This document shows, in pieces, positions 50,110 through 58,022 of a stretch of 64,000 nt of DNA. This stretch comes from Pelistega europaea. Its GTDB lineage: Bacteria > Pseudomonadota > Gammaproteobacteria > Burkholderiales > Burkholderiaceae_B. The DNA lies in contig NZ_JABGBO010000009.1 in assembly GCF_013133775.1 (NCBI RefSeq), positions 62,001-126,000 on the forward strand, written 5' to 3'. Position numbers and translations under genes: made by a program. How positions within the stretch are numbered: position 1 is the stretch's first letter; every line of letters starts with the position of its first letter. The notes below the pieces were generated by a model. The model had not been told where the DNA came from, did no database searches, and saw only the letters and a program-made list of their open reading frames with translations.

Positions 50110-50910
50110 TCAATCGGAGAGATTCTGACTATCCTCTTCCTCTTTTATTCTTTCTCCACTAAGACGGCGTGCCTTTCTCCACCGCATAAAGAACACCACC
50201 CAACCTGATATTGAGTACACTACAAAGAGAAGAAATAATACGATGGGAGGATCCAAGGCCACAATGGCAAATGTTAACACCAATGTCAACAATAACCACA
50301 CAGGGGGTCTAGTCTGACGCCAACCCTCCTCCTCTTTGGCCTTAAACATATGCTTACCACTGAAAAACGGAGCATTAGAAATCATGGTCAAGCCAGCGTA
50401 AACCGTCAAGAAGAAAGCAATCCATTGCATAAAGTCAGTGGCTGGCAATCGATTTTCTGCACTTAACCATACAAACCCCCCCACCAAAGCAGCTGCTGAC
50501 GGACTAGGGAGGCCTTGGAAAGCACGACTATCAACTACATTGATATTGGTATTAAAACGAGCAAGTCGCAATGCTGCTCCTGCCACATAGATAAAGGTAG
50601 CAATCAATCCTAGACGCCCAAGATTATCAAGCATATAGGAATACATTACCATAGCAGGTGCTACCCCAAAGGATACAATATCAGCCATAGAGTCATACTG
50701 TTCACCAAACGCTGACTGGGTGTTGGTCAAGCGAGCGACTCTCCCATCCATTCCATCTAATAACATGGCTAAAAAAATCGCTGTTGCTGCTGTTTCAAAT
50801 TGACCATTCATCGCCAACATAATGGCAAATACACCAGCAAATAAATTACCTGTCGTAAAAGCATTGGGCAATAAATAAAAACCCTTATGAGGTTTTTGTG
50901 TTGTCATCAT
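50110..50910 (-). CDS. pssA: CDP-diacylglycerol-serine O-phosphatidyltransferase
   Basis: This 266-residue inner membrane enzyme makes phosphatidylserine, the precursor of phosphatidylethanolamine. The CDP-alcohol phosphotransferase motif is seen as DGMDGRVARLTNTQSAFGEQ, then YDSMADIVSFG, at about residues 52-80. Several hydrophobic segments follow and the C-terminal 30 residues are highly charged. In Bordetella pssA lies next to ilvC; here they are 6 kb apart, with the nitronate monooxygenase, hydratase and metal-peptide genes between. The start is the first of two adjacent ATG codons. Confidence 0.93.
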   Translation of the reverse strand: MMTTQKPHKGFYLLPNAFTTGNLFAGVFAIMLAMNGQFETAATAIFLAMLLDGMDGRVARLTNTQSAFGEQYDSMADIVSFGVAPAMVMYSYMLDNLGRLGLIATFIYVAGAALRLARFNTNINVVDSRAFQGLPSPSAAALVGGFVWLSAENRLPATDFMQWIAFFLTVYAGLTMISNAPFFSGKHMFKAKEEEGWRQTRPPVWLLLTLVLTFAIVALDPPIVLFLLFVVYSISGWVVFFMRWRKARRLSGERIKEEEDSQNLSD

Positions 50911-51255
50911 CGCTTTGTCCTTTTTCTAAACAATCTTTCATTTTACTCTTTTGCCGTGTATTTGCCTATATGCCAAGCAAATAGCCATGATTTTATCGAC
51001 ATTAAATACAACTTTTCCTCAAAAAATATCCTTCCCTTTCTTGTAAACTTTCACTTCAAACAAATCAAGCTAGTAATACCCACTAGGTAAACTCATAGTT
51101 TTTTCGCCCATGACCTGATAAACTAGACGACTAAAAAGCTGGTAAGCACATACTTCTACAACATCATCCTTATCACTAAACACAGAAACAAACACCAAGA
51201 ACCTATTGAGTTTGACCAAGATGTCGCTCTAGTCGCTTAACTTTAGGAGACAATA
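50911..51255. other. Divergent pssA/monooxygenase intergenic region
   Basis: No gene is seen in these 345 bases. One 7 bp inverted repeat, TATTTGC-11 bases-GCAAATA, lies at 50959-50983 in the pssA leader. Promoters were not clear. Confidence 0.5.
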
Positions 51256-52215
51256 ATGACCCACCCTATTGTAGAAAAACTTTATGTAAAAATGACACTC
51301 CCTGTGATTGGTGCACCTATGTTTATTGTGGCTAATCCTAAACTCATATTAGCCCAATGCACCAGTGGTATTATTGGTTCCATGCCTGCTTTAAATGCTC
51401 GCACAACAGAACAGCTTGATGAGCAATTGGCAGAAATAACCGAAGGATTGGCAGCATCTACATCACCCAAAACAGCCCCTTATGCGATTAATCAGATTGT
51501 ACATGCCAGCAATACACGTCTTGAAAAAGATATGGCATTGTGCGAGAAATATAAAACCCCTATGTTAATTACCAGCTTAAGCGCACCAGCCGATGTAGCT
51601 AAAGCGGCTCACGCTTGGGGTGGCATTGTTTTTCATGATGTGATTTCTGTGCGTCATGCTGAAAAAGCACTAGAAGCTGGTGTTGACGGTTTGATTCTTG
51701 TATGCAATGGTGCGGGTGGACATGCTGGTACTATCAATCCATTTGCGCTAGTAAGTGAAATTCGCCGTTTTTATGATGGTCCTATTGCACTATCTGGTGC
51801 CATTTCCACTGGTGCAGGTATCCTTGGTGCTCGTGCTGCTGGAGCAGATTTTGCTTACATGGGAACACGATTTATTGCAACCACAGAAGCCAATGCAAGT
51901 GATGAATACAAAAATATGCTGCTGCAAGCAAGTGCCAAAGATATTATTTATACCCCCTACTTTACAGGGGTCAGCGGCAACTATTTAGTACAAAGCATTA
52001 TCAATGCAGGCATTAATCCCGAAGACCTAAACAAAGCCGATAAAACCAAAATGAATTTTGGTGAAAATGTGCATGGTGCTAAAGCATGGAAAGATATTTG
52101 GGGCGCTGGTCAAGGGGTCGGTACGATTGATAAGATTATGTCTACAGCAGAGCTTATTACACAGCTTCAGACAGAATATAAAGCAGCTAGAGAGGCTTTA
52201 TTTCATAGTCTTTAA
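51256..52215 (+). CDS. Nitronate monooxygenase family (NPD) flavoprotein
   Basis: This 319-residue TIM-barrel flavoprotein is of the 2-nitropropane dioxygenase/nitronate monooxygenase type. GAPMFIVANPKLILAQ near residue 18 is the FMN-proximal start, ILVCNGAGGHAGTINPFALV near 150 holds the conserved His and Gly-rich loop, and ALSGAISTGAGILGARAAGADFAYMGTRF near 175-203 forms the phosphate-binding region (quoted only as key motifs GAISTGAGI and GADFAYMGTRF). AGGAGACAATA precedes ATG. The following hydratase gene lies 116 bases downstream on the same strand. The real substrate may be a nitronate or a quinone; sequence does not decide this. Confidence 0.88.
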   Translation: MTHPIVEKLYVKMTLPVIGAPMFIVANPKLILAQCTSGIIGSMPALNARTTEQLDEQLAEITEGLAASTSPKTAPYAINQIVHASNTRLEKDMALCEKYKTPMLITSLSAPADVAKAAHAWGGIVFHDVISVRHAEKALEAGVDGLILVCNGAGGHAGTINPFALVSEIRRFYDGPIALSGAISTGAGILGARAAGADFAYMGTRFIATTEANASDEYKNMLLQASAKDIIYTPYFTGVSGNYLVQSIINAGINPEDLNKADKTKMNFGENVHGAKAWKDIWGAGQGVGTIDKIMSTAELITQLQTEYKAAREALFHSL

Positions 52216-52330
52216 GTCTTGTATCTTAAGTATATTGCATTAAATATATAACCTAACTCTCAAGGATATTAATGCGATACTTCGTCCCTCTCTATTTACA
52301 TACAAATATTCCCATAGTACAGGAGAATTT

Positions 52331-53077
52331 ATGTCTGAAAAAGCTATCTTAACAATTGAAGACCGCATTGCTACCTTACAATTTAATCGTCCAGAGATGC
52401 GCCATGCTCTTGACACAGAAAGCTATCAAGCATTAGCAAAATGCTTGGATGAAGTGGCTAACAATGACCAAATACAGACTCTTATTCTTACCGGTAGTCA
52501 GGACTTTTTTACAGCAGGCAATGATTTACATGACTTTCTAGGCCCGCTACCCACTGATGGTGAGTTCTTTGAGGGATTAAAATTTCTATCTGCATTACGT
52601 CGTGTACCAGTCCCCATCATTGCAGCCGTTGAGGGTATGGCCGTGGGTATTGGTTGTACACTATTGCTACATTGTGAATTTGTTATTGCTGGTGAGAACA
52701 CTATCTTCACTATGCCTTTTGCCCCGCTTGGTGCATGCCCAGAAGGAGGGTCTTCGGACTTATTACCTAAAGCCGTGGGTATGCGCAAAGCACAGGAGTG
52801 GTTGCTGCTAGGAAGCAAAATCACTGCCCAAGAAGCATTGCAAACCCAACTCATTACCCGTACTTGCTCACCAGGCGATACATTGAATCAAGCACAACAA
52901 CTTGCAAAGCAACTTTGCAAGCTACCTCGTTACTCATTAATCGCCACTAAGGCGCTGTTGCGTCAACATCAAGGTTTTGATGAACAGGCTTGCTTTAGCG
53001 CAGAACAAGAGCGTTTTATTGAGTGCATCACACAGCCAAGTTCGAAGGCTATTATTCAAGCCTTTTTGAAGAAATAA
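52331..53077 (+). CDS. Enoyl-CoA hydratase/isomerase family protein
   Basis: This 248-residue crotonase-fold protein binds acyl-CoA. FNRPEMRHALDTESYQAL near residue 18, the oxyanion-hole stretch FFTAGNDLHDFLG near 58 and AAVEGMAVGIGCTLLLHCE near 97 are typical. The second acidic catalytic residue of hydratases (position of Glu144) lies in the LGACPEGGSSDLLPK segment, which also resembles 3,2-enoyl-CoA isomerases with GG-S. AGGAG is five bases from ATG. Pairing with a nitronate monooxygenase gene suggests co-transcription, but the shared pathway is not known. Confidence 0.88.
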   Translation: MSEKAILTIEDRIATLQFNRPEMRHALDTESYQALAKCLDEVANNDQIQTLILTGSQDFFTAGNDLHDFLGPLPTDGEFFEGLKFLSALRRVPVPIIAAVEGMAVGIGCTLLLHCEFVIAGENTIFTMPFAPLGACPEGGSSDLLPKAVGMRKAQEWLLLGSKITAQEALQTQLITRTCSPGDTLNQAQQLAKQLCKLPRYSLIATKALLRQHQGFDEQACFSAEQERFIECITQPSSKAIIQAFLKK

Positions 53078-53086
53078 ACATTAATA

Positions 53087-53257
53087 TTATTTCTGCCAAT
53101 TTTTGATTTGAGAACGAATCAGTTTAAGCTGTTTATGATAACGACGACAGTCAATACACAACATCAAATGCAAGTGCAGACTAATTCTTTCTCGATAAGA
53201 TAGTTTTCTATCCTGCTTCTCAGAAAGAAGGTAGGAGGCTCTTCGACAGTCAATCAT
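53087..53257 (-). CDS. Zinc-binding anti-sigma factor (zf-HC2), 56 residues
   Basis: This short frame runs from ATG 53257 to TAA 53087. The protein begins MIDCRRASYLLSEKQDRKLS and holds the zinc anti-sigma motif His-x3-Cys-x2-Cys: His30, Cys34 and Cys37 in LHLHLMLCIDCRRY, with Cys4 as the likely fourth ligand. It ends with a basic helix (KQLKLIRSQIKNWQK). It has no membrane segment, so it is a soluble sensor like Neisseria MseR. It starts 34 bases after the sigma factor stop on the same strand, the usual order for sigma and anti-sigma. It should hold the sigma factor inactive until oxidation or metal loss changes the zinc site (family knowledge). Confidence 0.9.
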   Translation of the reverse strand: MIDCRRASYLLSEKQDRKLSYRERISLHLHLMLCIDCRRYHKQLKLIRSQIKNWQK

Positions 53258-53291
53258 GGTATGAATTCTCTACATAAAATATGGTTTCACA

Positions 53292-53867
53292 TTAATGTTC
53301 ATTGAACCAGTTGCGCTGTAAACATCGACGCAGGGCATTCCTCGCCCGATGTAGCATTACATAGCAATTATCTTTACTTAAGTTAAATTGCTGACAGATT
53401 TCTTCTGTCTCCCAACCATCAACTTCTCTTAGATAAAAAACACGAGCAGTATCTTCTGGCAAGCGAGCTAGGCACTCTTCCAATGCTCGAAAAAACAGTT
53501 GATTTTGCATATATTGTTCAGGAATTTGATGCCACTCTTGTGGTTTAAATCCTTCTTTCCAATGCCCTGTTTCATCAAAATAATTATCATGAGTAATATC
53601 TAAATCATCATTCTTTTCTTTTAATATGTCTAAATCCATTAAAACAGGAGTCTTACGAAAATAATCCGCAATTTTATTTTTTAAGATACTCAACATCCAT
53701 GTTTTAAGGGTAGATTGCGCATTAAACTGCTCTCGTTTATTCCAAGCCGCCGTCAATGCTTCTTGTACCATATCTTCTGCCAAACTATCATCTCGTAATT
53801 GCACTTGAGCAAAACGAAGCATATAGGGATATAGTTCATTCAGCTGCTCTACAAAAGGTGTATTCAT
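53292..53867 (-). CDS. ECF RNA polymerase sigma factor
   Basis: This 191-residue extracytoplasmic-function sigma factor has region 2 at about residues 10-75 (DSLAEDMVQEALTAAWNK; TLKTWMLSILKNKIADYFRK, which reads the -10 element) and region 4 at about 125-180 (CLARLPEDTARVFYLREVDG; EEICQQFNLSKDNCYVMLHR, which reads the -35). The linker of 50 residues is acidic. It begins four bases after the hvfC-like stop, so it is part of the peptide operon and would drive its own synthesis. Its arrangement with DUF692, DUF2063, DoxX and a zinc anti-sigma gene matches the sigma-E locus of Neisseria. Confidence 0.93.
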   Translation of the reverse strand: MNTPFVEQLNELYPYMLRFAQVQLRDDSLAEDMVQEALTAAWNKREQFNAQSTLKTWMLSILKNKIADYFRKTPVLMDLDILKEKNDDLDITHDNYFDETGHWKEGFKPQEWHQIPEQYMQNQLFFRALEECLARLPEDTARVFYLREVDGWETEEICQQFNLSKDNCYVMLHRARNALRRCLQRNWFNEH

Positions 53868-53871
53868 TCGT

Positions 53872-54591
53872 TTATTTTTCCATAGGCACTAAAACGTTTT
53901 CAATTATCCATTTTTCAATTGTATTATTAAGCCAATCTTGATCAAACGTCTTATTTGTTAACTCATACAGTTGTTGATGTATTAGCGAAATACTACTACC
54001 TTGTTCCGAAAAATACTGTAGAAGCAACCATTCCGCCATATCCAGAGATTTATAACATACATTATCCTCTCTATTTCTCCAAATAATAGCATGAGTTGTT
54101 TTTTGCTCATATTCAGTTAAATCACTGCTGATAAAATCAAACTGATAATACTTCAAATAAGCAGCCGGCGACCAACCAAGCAAAGTCTCAGCATCCCATT
54201 CTTTGCTCACTTCTGGAGTTATTGCAATTTCCGCTTTTAATAACCCAACCTCAAAATCCATCATCTCCAAAATAGCCTCAATAGGTCTATCTACAGCAGG
54301 TAGCGTGTGAATATAATCCAGAAACTGTTGTGGAATGTCATTAAAAAAAGGAGACTGTGGAGCAGCCTCTGCTATAAACTTATGCTGTAATTGCTGCCAA
54401 TCTATCGCATCAAGAAATTGCATACTATCACTAAAACAGAGTTCTAAAAACTGACGTATATTGTTATGAATTAAACGTCTATAAACCGATAGTCGATAAG
54501 CATCCAATTGTTCAGACACTGGTATGTTGATATTACGGATACTATCGGCTAATAATTTCTGGAATATGGCGGAGTCACTAGGCTGCATCAT
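53872..54591 (-). CDS. hvfC: DUF2063 protein, HvfC-like partner of the MNIO enzyme
   Basis: This 239-residue protein has the DUF2063 N-terminal domain (about residues 8-95; [18 protein letters not shown] is typical) and a second part, about 110-235, that resembles the winged-helix-like C-terminal part of HvfC/BufC. In the Haemophilus system, HvfC forms a heterodimer with HvfB and delivers the precursor peptide. Its start overlaps hvfB by 14 bases, which couples their translation. A second ATG follows directly (54588). It is not a DNA-binding protein despite an old family name; that name comes from fold likeness. Confidence 0.9.
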   Translation of the reverse strand: MMQPSDSAIFQKLLADSIRNINIPVSEQLDAYRLSVYRRLIHNNIRQFLELCFSDSMQFLDAIDWQQLQHKFIAEAAPQSPFFNDIPQQFLDYIHTLPAVDRPIEAILEMMDFEVGLLKAEIAITPEVSKEWDAETLLGWSPAAYLKYYQFDFISSDLTEYEQKTTHAIIWRNREDNVCYKSLDMAEWLLLQYFSEQGSSISLIHQQLYELTNKTFDQDWLNNTIEKWIIENVLVPMEK

Positions 54592-55423
54592 AAATTTTTT
54601 CGTATTGCTGTTGAATTTTACGGATTTTTGCTACTTCCATTTCTAGTTCAGAAAAAGCAGGAAAATTACTATCTCTTTCTAAGAGGCAAGGAGGAACATG
54701 GTTAAGTTTTGCATAAGTTCTATCTAAAATTGTCCACACATCCGGACACACTGCTTGTCCATGTGTGTCTATCAATAACTGTTCATTTTCTTGATCATGA
54801 CCTGCGATATGAAGATAAGTAATTCTTTTCTTATCAACCTTTTGAAGATACGTTTCAGGATCGACAATACGATGATTAAAGGCATTCACATAAATATTAT
54901 TCACATCTAAATGAATATCACAATCTGCTTCTTGTGCCACCGCATTGAGAAACTCAACCTCTGTCATTTCTGCTAAGGAACTATGTAAATAGTATGAGGT
55001 ATTTTCAATAGCAATACGCATCTCCAATATTTCTTGGACACGTTTAATGCGTCGTGCTGTATGTTGAACAGAATCTGCAGTAAAAGGCAATGGTAATAAA
55101 TCATATAAATGGCCATGATTACTGCAGTAACTCAAATGCTCTGAGAAAAAACTAATATTGTATTGACGCATAAAAGATTTAATCTCTCGCAAGAAATCCT
55201 CTTGCAGTGGGTCTTGCCCCCCTAGAGATAAAGATAAGCCATGACAAGCAATAGGAAATCGCTCTGCTATCTTGTCAAAAGTCTTACGGGCTTTTCCTCC
55301 CATTCTTAACCAATTTTCTGGGGCTATTTCAATAAATTGGATAGGTGATTGCTTACTTAACGTCAAAAAATTTTCTGACAATGCACGTTTATATCCAATC
55401 CCTGCCCCCTGTAATATTGTCAT
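54578..55423 (-). CDS. hvfB: DUF692 multinuclear iron oxidative enzyme (MNIO), HvfB-like
   Basis: This 281-residue TIM-barrel enzyme belongs to DUF692, now known as MNIO, which uses two or three iron ions to oxidise Cys residues of peptides. Likely metal ligands are seen in FIEIAPENW near residue 32, [10 protein letters not shown] near 60 (His), FFSEHLSYC near 91 (Glu, His), [10 protein letters not shown] near 138 (Glu, Asn), [16 protein letters not shown] near 170 (Asp, Asn, His) and YLHIAGHD near 200 (His). HvfB turns Cys of EGKCG motifs into oxazolone/thioamide groups that bind copper. The site AGGGGATAAGT precedes ATG. It follows the precursor gene by 109 bases, with a terminator between. 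Confidence 0.93.
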   Translation of the reverse strand: MTILQGAGIGYKRALSENFLTLSKQSPIQFIEIAPENWLRMGGKARKTFDKIAERFPIACHGLSLSLGGQDPLQEDFLREIKSFMRQYNISFFSEHLSYCSNHGHLYDLLPLPFTADSVQHTARRIKRVQEILEMRIAIENTSYYLHSSLAEMTEVEFLNAVAQEADCDIHLDVNNIYVNAFNHRIVDPETYLQKVDKKRITYLHIAGHDQENEQLLIDTHGQAVCPDVWTILDRTYAKLNHVPPCLLERDSNFPAFSELEMEVAKIRKIQQQYEKIYDAA

Positions 55424-55477
55424 ACTTATCCCCTATCACAGACCTTGTTACTTCAATTAATCATGATGTTTTGAATA

Positions 55478-55511
55478 TAAAAAATACTGCCGTCCAATTA
55501 CATTGGACGGC
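55478..55511 (-). terminator. Strong intercistronic terminator between precursor and enzyme genes
   Basis: On the minus strand GCCGTCCAAT-GTA-ATTGGACGGC (55511-55489) forms a perfect 10 bp stem with a 3-base loop, followed by AGTATTTTTT. It lies inside the operon, 21 bases after the hvfA stop, so it should lower expression of the downstream enzymes relative to the peptide, and may protect the upstream mRNA end. Confidence 0.88.
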
Positions 55512-55532
55512 ACCTCCTGCAATGAAACGCAA

Positions 55533-55775
55533 TTAACTACCGCATTTACCCTCCCCACATTTGCCTTCGGCAGATTTACCCATTTTTTCAACCTTTTTAT
55601 CTTGGCTGGCCCCACATTTTCCTTCATTTGCTTTGCTGTGGTCAGCTCCACAACCCGCCTCTTTCATTTCTTTTTTAGCCATTTGCGCTGCAGGCTTCTC
55701 TTCTGCCATGACAGCTTGAGAACCAAATGCTGCCAAAACACCTGCCAAAGCGACTAAAGTTGCTGATTTTTTCAT
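55533..55775 (-). CDS. hvfA: Cys-rich precursor peptide with EGKCG motifs (HvfA-like)
   Basis: This 80-residue peptide has a cleavable Sec signal (residues 1-24, ending AVMA before EEKP). The mature part is low in complexity, rich in Lys, Glu, Ala and Gly, with four Cys: Cys42 in AGCGADH and Cys54, Cys73 and Cys78 in three exact EGKCG motifs (51-55, 70-74, 75-79). EGKCG is the motif modified in Haemophilus HvfA. The site AAAGGAGT is strong, and the gene lies 35 bases after the DoxX stop. The modified peptide is expected to be exported to the periplasm and to bind copper; the metal is inferred from the homologous system. Confidence 0.92.
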   Translation of the reverse strand: MKKSATLVALAGVLAAFGSQAVMAEEKPAAQMAKKEMKEAGCGADHSKANEGKCGASQDKKVEKMGKSAEGKCGEGKCGS

Positions 55776-55810
55776 TGTATAACTCCTTTTCTAGGTTAAA
55801 AATATTAAAA

Positions 55811-56269
55811 TTAATTTGTTGTCTTGATGGAACAACGTGAACAAATTAAATAATCTAACGAGAACCGTCCCATACCTTGCATAGCTAAAGGAATCAAGGT
55901 AATTAAATAGATGACTGCCATTTTGTAGCCATTATGACAAACGTTATAACCATTCCCACTATGCACTGCATACCAGGCTACTAATGTTAATACAAACAAG
56001 ATTAATGAACCTATCCGTCCAAATAATCCAATAACAAGTAAGACAGGTACGATAATTTCTGCCCACATAGCTATCTGCCAGTTAAGCTCCACAGGAAACC
56101 AGTTAAACGGTATAGGGAACGCCTCTTGAATATGGGCAAACCAGTTTTCTCCACCCCATTTTTCTAATCCTGCCTCGATAAACTCATAGGCAACGAATAA
56201 ACGAAGAATAAGTAAAGAAATATCTTTGCCCCAAGTTGTTGAAAATTGGTTTAAGTATTTGTATTTCAT
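55811..56269 (-). CDS. DoxX family membrane protein, HvfD-like
   Basis: This protein of 152 residues (159 from a TTG upstream) has four membrane segments of the DoxX type: about residues 15-33 (SLLILRLFVAYEFIEAG), 57-78, 83-103 and 116-135. Two Cys-containing spots, YNVCHNGYK and LICSRCS, the last a CxxC pair near the C terminus, could be redox or metal sites. The start at 56269 is chosen for lack of a site before 56290 and 56284, but is uncertain. It is the first gene of the operon behind the ECF-type promoter, and DoxX genes accompany MNIO peptide loci in Haemophilus, Neisseria and Cupriavidus. Its role there is unknown. Confidence 0.88.
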   Translation of the reverse strand: MKYKYLNQFSTTWGKDISLLILRLFVAYEFIEAGLEKWGGENWFAHIQEAFPIPFNWFPVELNWQIAMWAEIIVPVLLVIGLFGRIGSLILFVLTLVAWYAVHSGNGYNVCHNGYKMAVIYLITLIPLAMQGMGRFSLDYLICSRCSIKTTN

Positions 56270-56304
56270 AAAAATCTTTTTCATTAACAAAATAACTTAA
56301 ACTA

Positions 56305-56334
56305 TTAGACGCTAGATATCCTCAAAACCTTACA
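56305..56334 (-). promoter_or_regulatory. Candidate ECF sigma promoter of the peptide operon
   Basis: On the minus strand TGTAAGG (56334-56328) and CGTCTAA (56311-56305) are 16 bases apart, the layout typical of ECF sigma promoters, and unlike sigma-70. The start of transcription would be near 56298, giving a leader of about 14-29 bases to DoxX. The match to the operon's own sigma factor is inferred. Confidence 0.6.
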
Positions 56335-56395
56335 CTTTTTTTTATTAAATTTATAAAATTTTATCCCCTCTTATTCCCACCACATTTTTTAGACA

Positions 56396-56430
56396 CAAAA
56401 AAACTCCTGTACCGCAACAGTACAGGAGTT
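56396..56430 (-). terminator. Intrinsic terminator of ilvC
   Basis: ACTCCTGTAC and GTACAGGAGT form a perfect 10 bp stem with a 7-base loop and flanking A and U tracts (seven U on the minus strand). It separates the ilv operon from the peptide operon. Confidence 0.92.
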
Positions 56431-56456
56431 TTTCTGTCAGTAAACTCGATAAAGAA

Positions 56457-57521
<1,065 letters not shown>

Positions 57522-58013
57522 TTAAATCTTCAAGATACGTTCAGCTCGTCCAATACCTGAAACGCCTGTACGTACAGTTTCTAAAATTGAGCTCTTCTCA
57601 AGTGTATTGATAAAAGCCTGATTCTTGGCCTGATCACCAGTTAATTCGATGGTGTAAGTCTTATCGGTCACGTCAACAATATGCCCACGGAAAATCTCTG
57701 TTAGGCGCATTAACTCTTCACGTTCCTTACCTACTGCACGAACCTTAATCATCATTAATTCACGTTCAACATGCTCACCCTCTGTTAAATCCACTACTTT
57801 CACTACATCAACAAGACGATTCAAATGCTTAGTGATTTGTTCAATCACCTCATCTGAACCTGCGGTCATGATAGTCATACGGGATAGGGTTTGGTCCTCT
57901 GTCGGTGCCACTGTCAAGGTCTCAATGTTATAACCACGAGCTGAAAACAGACCAACCACGCGAGAAAGAGCACCAGGGGCGTTTTCTAATAATACAGAAA
58001 GAATATGTTTCAT
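57522..58013 (-). CDS. ilvN: Acetolactate synthase small regulatory subunit
   Basis: This 163-residue subunit binds valine through its ACT domain (about residues 3-75; LLENAPGALSRVVGLFSARGY) and conveys feedback inhibition to the catalytic subunit; a second ACT-like domain (about 80-160) follows. Start and end fit the family (also named ilvH). It starts nine bases after the ilvB stop with the site GGGGTGTATC. The order ilvB-ilvN-ilvC is conserved across the betaproteobacteria. Confidence 0.96.
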   Translation of the reverse strand: MKHILSVLLENAPGALSRVVGLFSARGYNIETLTVAPTEDQTLSRMTIMTAGSDEVIEQITKHLNRLVDVVKVVDLTEGEHVERELMMIKVRAVGKEREELMRLTEIFRGHIVDVTDKTYTIELTGDQAKNQAFINTLEKSSILETVRTGVSGIGRAERILKI

Positions 58014-58022
58014 GATACACCC

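Noticed and set aside
53872-54591. DUF2063 protein as a DNA-binding regulator
   Set aside because: Older annotations call it a putative DNA-binding protein, but next to an MNIO enzyme and EGKCG precursor it is better explained as the HvfC partner.
55345-55757. Plus-strand frames over hvfA and hvfB
   Set aside because: Shadows of the minus-strand precursor and enzyme genes; they cross the terminator stem and have no ribosome sites.
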